From positions 310,001-374,000 of the forward strand of contig NZ_VFPH01000001.1 of NCBI RefSeq assembly GCF_006717045.1: 64,000 nt of DNA, in the 5' to 3' direction. Below the pieces are notes generated by a model that saw only the letters and a program-made list of their open reading frames with translations, was not told the origin of the DNA and did not search any database. Made by a program: the position numbers and the translations under genes. This document shows, piece after piece, positions 59,642-64,000 of the stretch. This DNA is from Pseudonocardia cypriaca. Its GTDB lineage: Bacteria; Actinomycetota; Actinomycetes; Mycobacteriales; Pseudonocardiaceae. Each line of letters begins with the position of its first letter. The stretch's first letter is position 1.

Positions 59642-60248
59642 CGGAGCTACTGCTGATTGGCAGAGCAAACGGCGTGAGTCGGCGCGCCGCGAGATCCTCT
59701 CCGCCGCGTGGGACGTCGCACGCGAGAACGGGCTCGCCGCGCTGACCCTGCGCGAGGTCGCGGCGCGCGTCGGCATGCGCGCGCCGTCGCTGTACTCGCA
59801 CTTCTCCTCCAAGAACGCGATCTACGACGCGATGTTCGGGCAGGCCTGGCGCTCCTACGAGGAGATGACCGCCGGCGCCGTCCTCCCGGCGCAGCCGCGC
59901 GCGGCGCTCCGGGCGATGGCCAAGCGGTTCTTCGAGTTCGCGGTGGCCGACCTCCCCCGCAACCAGCTGATGAACCAGCGCACGATCCCCGGCTTCACGC
60001 CGAGCCCGGAGAGCTACGCCCCCGCCGTACGTGTCATCGAACGCCTCCGCTCCGACATGACCCGGATGGGAATCGCCGACGACGGGGACGTCGACCTCTT
60101 CATCGCGCTCGTCGGCGGGCTCGCCGACGCCCAATGGGCCAACGACCCGGGCGGCACGCGCTACGCCCGGCTCCTCGATCGCGCCGTCGACATGTACGCC
60201 GACGCGCTCCACCTTCCGCAGGTCGACGATGACCAGGAGGAGACATGA
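59634..60248 (+). CDS. TetR-family transcriptional regulator
   Basis: 204 residues from the GTG at 59634. The HTH is SARREILSAAWDVARENGLAA, then LTLREVAARVGMRAPSLYSHF. The C-terminal ligand domain resembles TetR_C_33-type proteins. It overlaps the mycothiol-family gene by ATGA, so the two are one transcript. An in-frame GTG at 59604 would extend it by 10 residues but places the palindrome inside the gene; I prefer the shorter form. Confidence 0.85.
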   Translation: MLGGATADWQSKRRESARREILSAAWDVARENGLAALTLREVAARVGMRAPSLYSHFSSKNAIYDAMFGQAWRSYEEMTAGAVLPAQPRAALRAMAKRFFEFAVADLPRNQLMNQRTIPGFTPSPESYAPAVRVIERLRSDMTRMGIADDGDVDLFIALVGGLADAQWANDPGGTRYARLLDRAVDMYADALHLPQVDDDQEET

Positions 60249-61000
60249 CCACCACCCGAACCCGCCCGACCGCCCCGCCGCGCCGCTCCGGCCTCGACCG
60301 GGACACGGCGATGCGGCTCGCCGCCACCGAGTACGGCCGCTACCTCGACCAGCTGCGCTCGCTCGACGAGGCCGACTGGGGACGTGCGACCGACTGCCCC
60401 GCGTGGGACGTGCGGGCGATGGCAGGCCACTGCCTCGGCATGGCCGAGTTCGCCGCCTCGCTCCCGACCATGGCGCGGCAGAACGTGGTGGCGACCCGTC
60501 GCGGTGGTGAGTTCATCGACGAGCTCACCGACCTGCAGGTGCAGGAACGGCGTGACCTCACCCCGGCCCAGCTGGTCGCGCGCTACGCCGACGTCGCGGC
60601 GCCGGCGGTGCGGGGCAGGCGCAGGCGTTCGGTGCTCATGGGGCGGCTCCCGATGCCGGGGGCGCAGACGATCAACGCGACTCCGGAGCGATGGACGTTC
60701 GGCTACCTGTTCGACACGATCCTCACCCGCGACACCTGGATGCACCGCGTCGACACCGCCCGCGCCACCGGCCGCGAGCTGGTGCTCACGCCCGAGCACG
60801 ACGGCGCGCTCGTCGCCGACGTCGTCACCGAGTGGGCGGGTCGGCACGGGCAGCCCCACACCCTCACCCTCACCGGCCCGGCCGGCGGGCGGTGGGGAAC
60901 CAGCGGCCAGGAGCTGGAGCTGGACGCGGTCGAGTTCTGCCGCGTGCTGTCCGGTCGGGGTGAGGGCGAAGGCCTGCTGGGCGTGATGGTGCCCTTCTGA
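60245..61000 (+). CDS. Maleylpyruvate-isomerase/DinB-fold mycothiol-dependent-type protein
   Basis: 251 residues. The N-terminal four-helix domain (AATEYGRYLDQLRSLDEADW, TDCPAWDVRAMAGHCLGM) is the MDMPI_N signature, with metal His in GHCLGM and later TWMHRVDTARATGRE. The C-terminal half resembles a sterol-carrier-like domain. Members are mycothiol-dependent isomerases or transferases, but the substrate is not known. It is coupled to the TetR gene. Confidence 0.82.
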   Translation: MTTTRTRPTAPPRRSGLDRDTAMRLAATEYGRYLDQLRSLDEADWGRATDCPAWDVRAMAGHCLGMAEFAASLPTMARQNVVATRRGGEFIDELTDLQVQERRDLTPAQLVARYADVAAPAVRGRRRRSVLMGRLPMPGAQTINATPERWTFGYLFDTILTRDTWMHRVDTARATGRELVLTPEHDGALVADVVTEWAGRHGQPHTLTLTGPAGGRWGTSGQELELDAVEFCRVLSGRGEGEGLLGVMVPF

Positions 61001-61012
61001 GCCGACTCCCGT

Positions 61013-61065
61013 CCGACGAACGGCCCGTTCGTCGGATAGGTACCGACGAGCGCGCCGCTCGTCGG
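61013..61065. repeat. Double-hairpin element, second copy
   Basis: CCGACGAACG, loop GCC, CGTTCGTCGG; linker ATAGGTA; then CCGACGAGCG, loop CGC, CGCTCGTCGG. Both stems are 10 bp and perfect. It is the inverse-oriented relative of 32677-32731 and lies between convergent genes (stops at 61000 and 61078), so a bidirectional terminator role fits. Confidence 0.82.
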
Positions 61066-61077
61066 AAGGGGACGGGC

Positions 61078-61488
61078 CTATTCGCCGGCTGCCGGGTCGG
61101 GGAGGCGGCCGCCGCTCACGGCCGCGAGGCGAGGCAGGTCGCGCACGTGCACGGCCGGCAGCGCGAGCTCGGAGCCGTCGTTCAGCACGGCGCTGACGCG
61201 GGCCGACGCCGGGTTGCGGGCGCGGCCGAGGTGCACCTTCGCGATCTCGCTCCACGGCACCTCGCGGCCGCCGATGACCCGGCGCACGACGACCGTCTCG
61301 GGGTCGGCGACGGTTCGCACCCGCAGCGTCCACACGACGATCCCGATCGGGACCAGGTAGATCAGCCACAGGTACGGCGCGGCCCACGCGACGGGGGTGA
61401 CGCAGACGGCCAGCGTCAGCGCCACCAGCACGACGAGCGGGGAGACGCGGAATACGGCGCGCGGCGGGGGCTCGGGCGGGGCGCTCAC
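61078..61488 (-). CDS. PH-domain membrane protein (CFP-6-like)
   Basis: 136 residues. Two adjacent helices (VVLVALTLAVCVTPVAWA and LWLIYLVPIGIVVWTL) precede a bacterial PH_6-type domain: ETVVVRRVIGGREVPWSEIAKVHLG and LNDGSELALPAVHVRDLPRLA. It corresponds by synteny to Rv3004 (cfp6) beside ilvB. Function unknown. The GTG at 61488 is preferred. It is divergent from the ilvB leader. Confidence 0.8.
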   Translation of the reverse strand: MSAPPEPPPRAVFRVSPLVVLVALTLAVCVTPVAWAAPYLWLIYLVPIGIVVWTLRVRTVADPETVVVRRVIGGREVPWSEIAKVHLGRARNPASARVSAVLNDGSELALPAVHVRDLPRLAAVSGGRLPDPAAGE

Positions 61489-61567
61489 GCCACCATCGTC
61501 GCACCGCCGGTCCGGCCCGGCGGGAGCCGGCGTGCGTCCCACCATCTGGTACCGCCTTCTCAAGGAA

Positions 61568-61597
61568 TTGACTCTCGGTGCGCCCGGCCGCTAGCGT
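61568..61597 (+). promoter_or_regulatory. ilvBN promoter
   Basis: -35 TTGACT (61568-61573), 18-nt spacer, -10 TAGCGT (61592-61597). The expected start point falls about 7 nt later, at the ATG of the leader peptide, so the leader message is leaderless. Confidence 0.75.
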
Positions 61598-61604
61598 CGC
61601 TGCC

Positions 61605-61652
61605 ATGTCCGCCATCCGGGTGCTCGTACTTCTCAGGCGCGTCCACGCCTGA
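61605..61652 (+). CDS. ilvB leader peptide
   Basis: 15 residues, MSAIRVLVLLRRVHA: 7 of 15 are Ile, Val or Leu, with a run V-L-V-L-L. Placed between the promoter and an intrinsic terminator ahead of ilvB, it is a classical attenuator peptide. Stalling of its ribosome when branched-chain aminoacyl-tRNA is scarce should favour an antiterminator. It begins right at the predicted transcription start, so it is translated without a Shine-Dalgarno. Confidence 0.85.
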   Translation: MSAIRVLVLLRRVHA

Positions 61653-61677
61653 GCGAGTCCTCGGTCGTCGACGCGCC

Positions 61678-61715
61678 ACCCTCGTTCCGTCAGCCCGACG
61701 GTCGAGGGTTTTTTT
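61678..61715 (+). terminator. ilvB attenuator terminator
   Basis: Stem ACCCTCG/CGAGGGT, a small bulge, then CCGTC/GACGG with loop AGCCC, followed by seven T. This is a true intrinsic terminator, unusual in so GC-rich a genome, located 25 nt after the leader stop and 38 nt before ilvB. Confidence 0.88.
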
Positions 61716-61753
61716 CTGTCCGGATCCCGAAACCAATGCGGAGCGATCAGCAG

Positions 61754-63670
61754 ATGACCACCGCAACGCCCCGATCCGGCCCGGTTCCCGGGCCGTCGGC
61801 CCCGAAGCCGGGGCCGCCTCCGGGCCGCCAGGGCCAGCCCGTGACCACGGGTCAGGCCGCGCCCGTACGGCGCGTCGAGGAGGTGCCGATGACCGGCGCC
61901 CAGTCGCTCGTGCGCTCCCTCGAGGAGGTGGGCTGCGAGGTCGTCTTCGGCATCCCCGGCGGCACGATCCTCCCGGCGTACGACCCGCTGCTCGACTCCA
62001 CCAAGGTGCGGCACGTCCTGGTGCGCCACGAGCAGGGCGCCGGCCACGCCGCCACCGGGTACGCGCAGGCCACCGGCAAGGTGGGGGTCTGCATGGCGAC
62101 GTCGGGTCCCGGCGCCACCAACCTGGTCACCCCGATCGCCGACGCGCACATGGACTCGATCCCGGTGGTCGCGATCACGGGCCAGCAGAGCCGCCCGCTG
62201 ATCGGCACCGACGCGTTCCAGGAAGCCGACATCACCGGCATCACCATGCCGGTGACCAAGCACAACATGCTCGTGACCGACGCTGCGGAGATCCCGCGCG
62301 CGATCATGGAGGCGTTCCACCTCGCGTCCACGGGCCGACCGGGCCCGGTGCTGGTGGACATCCCGAAGGACGTGCTGCAGGAGAAGACCACGTTCTCCTG
62401 GCCGCCGGAGATGAAGCTGCCCGGCTACCGGCCGACGACCCGGCCGCACGGCAAGCAGATCCGCGAGGCCGCCAAGCTGATGTGCGCGGCCAAGCAGCCC
62501 GTGCTCTACGTCGGCGGCGGCGTGCTCAAGGCCGAGGCCACGGCCGAGCTGCTCGAGCTGGCCGAGCTGACCGGGATCCCGGTGGTCACCACGCTGATGG
62601 CGCGCGGCGCGTTCCCGGACAGCCATCCGCAGCACGTCGGCATGCCCGGCATGCACGGCACGGTCGCGGCGGTGGCCGCCATGCAGAAGGCGGACCTGCT
62701 GGTCGCGCTCGGCTCCCGGTTCGACGACCGGGTCACCGGGCAGCTGTCGACGTTCGCCCAGCACGCCACCGTCGTGCACGCCGACATCGACCCGGCCGAG
62801 ATCTCGAAGAACCGCCGCGCGGACGTCCCGATCGTGGGCGACTGCAAGGAGGTCATCACCGAGCTGATCGACGCCGTCCGCGCGGAGCAGGCCTCCGGCG
62901 CGGCCGACCTCGACGCGTGGTGGGCGCAGCTGGACGAGCTCCGCAGGACCTACCCGCTGGGCTACGACTGGCCCGCCGACGGCTCGCTGTCCCCGGAGTA
63001 CGTCATCGAGCGGATCGGGCAGATCGCAGGGCCGGACGCGGTCTACGCCGCGGGCGTCGGCCAGCACCAGATGTGGGCGGCCCAGTTCATCAAGTACGAG
63101 AAGCCGCGCTCGTGGCTGAACTCCGGGGGCCTCGGCACGATGGGCTTCGCGGTGCCCGCCGCGATGGGTGCCAAGATGGCGCGGCCGGACGCGCTGGTGT
63201 GGGCGATCGACGGTGACGGCTGCTTCCAGATGACCAACCAGGAGCTCGCCACCTGCGCGATCGAGGACATCCCGATCAAGGTCGCCATCATCAACAACGG
63301 CAACCTGGGCATGGTCCGGCAGTGGCAGAACCTCTTCTACGAAGAGCGGTACTCCAACACCGACCTCGGCACCCACAAGCACCGGATCCCGGACTTCAAG
63401 CTCCTCGCCGAGGCCATGGGCTGCGTGGGACTGCGTGCGGAGTCCAAGGACGAGGTCGACAAGGTGATCCAGCAGGCCATGGAGATCAACGACCGCCCGG
63501 TCGTGATCGACTTCGTGGTCGGCGCCGACGCCCAGGTGTGGCCGATGGTCGCCGCAGGCACCGGCAACGACCAGATCATGGCGGCCCGGAACATCCGGCC
63601 GCTGTTCGACGCGGACGAGATCGTGGCCGACGACGCGACGGCCAGCACGCAGATGACGAGGGAAGCATGA
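61754..63670 (+). CDS. ilvB: Acetolactate synthase large subunit
   Basis: About 638 residues, thiamine-diphosphate enzyme at the start of Val/Leu/Ile synthesis. The N-terminal 40 residues are Pro/Gly-rich and not conserved-looking. GGTILPAYDPLLDS, the catalytic Glu in VRHEQGAGHAATGYA, FAD-binding GSRFDDRVTG, and the ThDP motif IDGDGCFQMTNQELATCAIED are all present. ATG 61754 has GGAG upstream; ATG 61736 is the alternative. Its stop overlaps the ilvN start (ATGA). Transcription is controlled by the upstream attenuator. Confidence 0.96.
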   Translation: MTTATPRSGPVPGPSAPKPGPPPGRQGQPVTTGQAAPVRRVEEVPMTGAQSLVRSLEEVGCEVVFGIPGGTILPAYDPLLDSTKVRHVLVRHEQGAGHAATGYAQATGKVGVCMATSGPGATNLVTPIADAHMDSIPVVAITGQQSRPLIGTDAFQEADITGITMPVTKHNMLVTDAAEIPRAIMEAFHLASTGRPGPVLVDIPKDVLQEKTTFSWPPEMKLPGYRPTTRPHGKQIREAAKLMCAAKQPVLYVGGGVLKAEATAELLELAELTGIPVVTTLMARGAFPDSHPQHVGMPGMHGTVAAVAAMQKADLLVALGSRFDDRVTGQLSTFAQHATVVHADIDPAEISKNRRADVPIVGDCKEVITELIDAVRAEQASGAADLDAWWAQLDELRRTYPLGYDWPADGSLSPEYVIERIGQIAGPDAVYAAGVGQHQMWAAQFIKYEKPRSWLNSGGLGTMGFAVPAAMGAKMARPDALVWAIDGDGCFQMTNQELATCAIEDIPIKVAIINNGNLGMVRQWQNLFYEERYSNTDLGTHKHRIPDFKLLAEAMGCVGLRAESKDEVDKVIQQAMEINDRPVVIDFVVGADAQVWPMVAAGTGNDQIMAARNIRPLFDADEIVADDATASTQMTREA

Positions 63671-64000
63671 CCCAGAGGCACACCCTGTCGGTGCTGGTCG
63701 AGGACAAGCCGGGCGTGCTCGCCCGCGTCTCGGGCCTGTTCTCGCGCCGCGGGTTCAACATCGAGTCGCTCGCGGTCGGCCCCACCGAGCACCCCGACGT
63801 CTCGCGGATGACGATCGTGGTCGCCGTCGACGACTTCCCGCTCGAGCAGGTCACCAAGCAGCTCAACAAGCTCGTGCACGTCATCAAGATCGTGGAGCTC
63901 GAGCCGGCGGCGTCGGTCCAGCGGGAGCTGCTGCTGGTCAAGGTGCGCGCCGACCCCGGCGTGCGCAGCCAGGTGCTCGAGATCGTGAACCTGTTCCGCG
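63667..64000 (+). CDS. ilvN: Acetolactate synthase small (regulatory) subunit, partial
   Basis: The first 111 codons; the gene continues past the right edge. The N-terminal ACT domain HTLSVLVEDKPGVLARVSGLF with RGFNIESLAVGPTEHPDVSRMTIVV binds valine for feedback inhibition. The second domain begins REDLL-like as QRELLLVKVRADPGVRSQVLEI. Translationally coupled to ilvB. Confidence 0.96.
   Translation, partial: MTQRHTLSVLVEDKPGVLARVSGLFSRRGFNIESLAVGPTEHPDVSRMTIVVAVDDFPLEQVTKQLNKLVHVIKIVELEPAASVQRELLLVKVRADPGVRSQVLEIVNLFR

Noticed and set aside
60161..63382. 1,073-codon minus-strand frame opposite ilvB and the mycothiol-family gene
   Set aside because: Antisense shadow of clear genes, with Arg/His/Asp-biased composition and no motif.

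Overview
The window is a high-GC actinobacterial chromosome segment. Codon third positions are almost all G or C, GTG starts are common, neighbouring genes often overlap by 4 nt (GTGA or ATGA), and several genes look leaderless. Gene content and order point to the mycolate/Pseudonocardiales side of the phylum, perhaps Pseudonocardia or a relative: GlgE and GlgP, a methylglucose-polysaccharide-type cluster, a MacRS-type two-component pair and a mycothiol-family enzyme. The genus is an inference. I saw no phage, IS element, tRNA, rRNA or CRISPR array.

Positions 1-8.1 kb hold the 5' end of glgE and, 5.4 kb away, glgP. Between them is a regulator and transport island: TetR with a divergent alpha/beta hydrolase, a PPOX protein, two MFS carriers, and an Rrf2 regulator with two matching candidate operators. 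Positions 8.3-12.9 kb are a three-gene operon (DHA2 exporter, rifampicin-phosphotransferase-like dikinase, TetR) behind a perfect palindromic operator. Positions 13-17.4 kb carry FmdB, a universal stress protein, a glgX-crcB-crcB operon and an ABC ATPase. Positions 17.4-25 kb hold a hydrolase with an enoyl-CoA hydratase, a methyltransferase, a MacS/MacR-like pair followed by a pseudo-receiver regulator, and a nucleoside hydrolase with ribokinase.

From about 24.8 to 64 kb the order largely follows the M. tuberculosis Rv3034c-to-Rv3002c interval, as I recall it: acyltransferase, GT4 glycosyltransferase, GH57 branching enzyme, methyltransferase, etfBA, olsB/olsA-like acyltransferases, iscS, mnmA, MetE-like protein, ligA, ACT protein, gatCAB, LppZ-like lipoprotein, DoxX, CFP-6-like protein, ilvB and ilvN. 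Inserted into this backbone are a ferredoxin reductase plus desaturase pair with a redoxin and TetR (41.4-46.2 kb), and an APH-like kinase, an agmatinase-like gene, an SGNH hydrolase, ilvD and a TetR plus mycothiol-enzyme pair (54.5-61 kb). The ilvBN operon starts with a textbook attenuator: a leaderless 15-residue peptide rich in Ile, Val and Leu, then an intrinsic terminator.

The most unusual structures are non-coding. Two arrays, right after the GH57 and mnmA stop codons, share one geometry: 9-bp cores at exact 22-bp steps, a 22-nt centre, then the reverse-complement cores at 22-bp steps. There are also two copies of a double-hairpin element, a family of 44-bp tandem repeats, a 68-bp palindromic element, and very strong hairpins between convergent genes.
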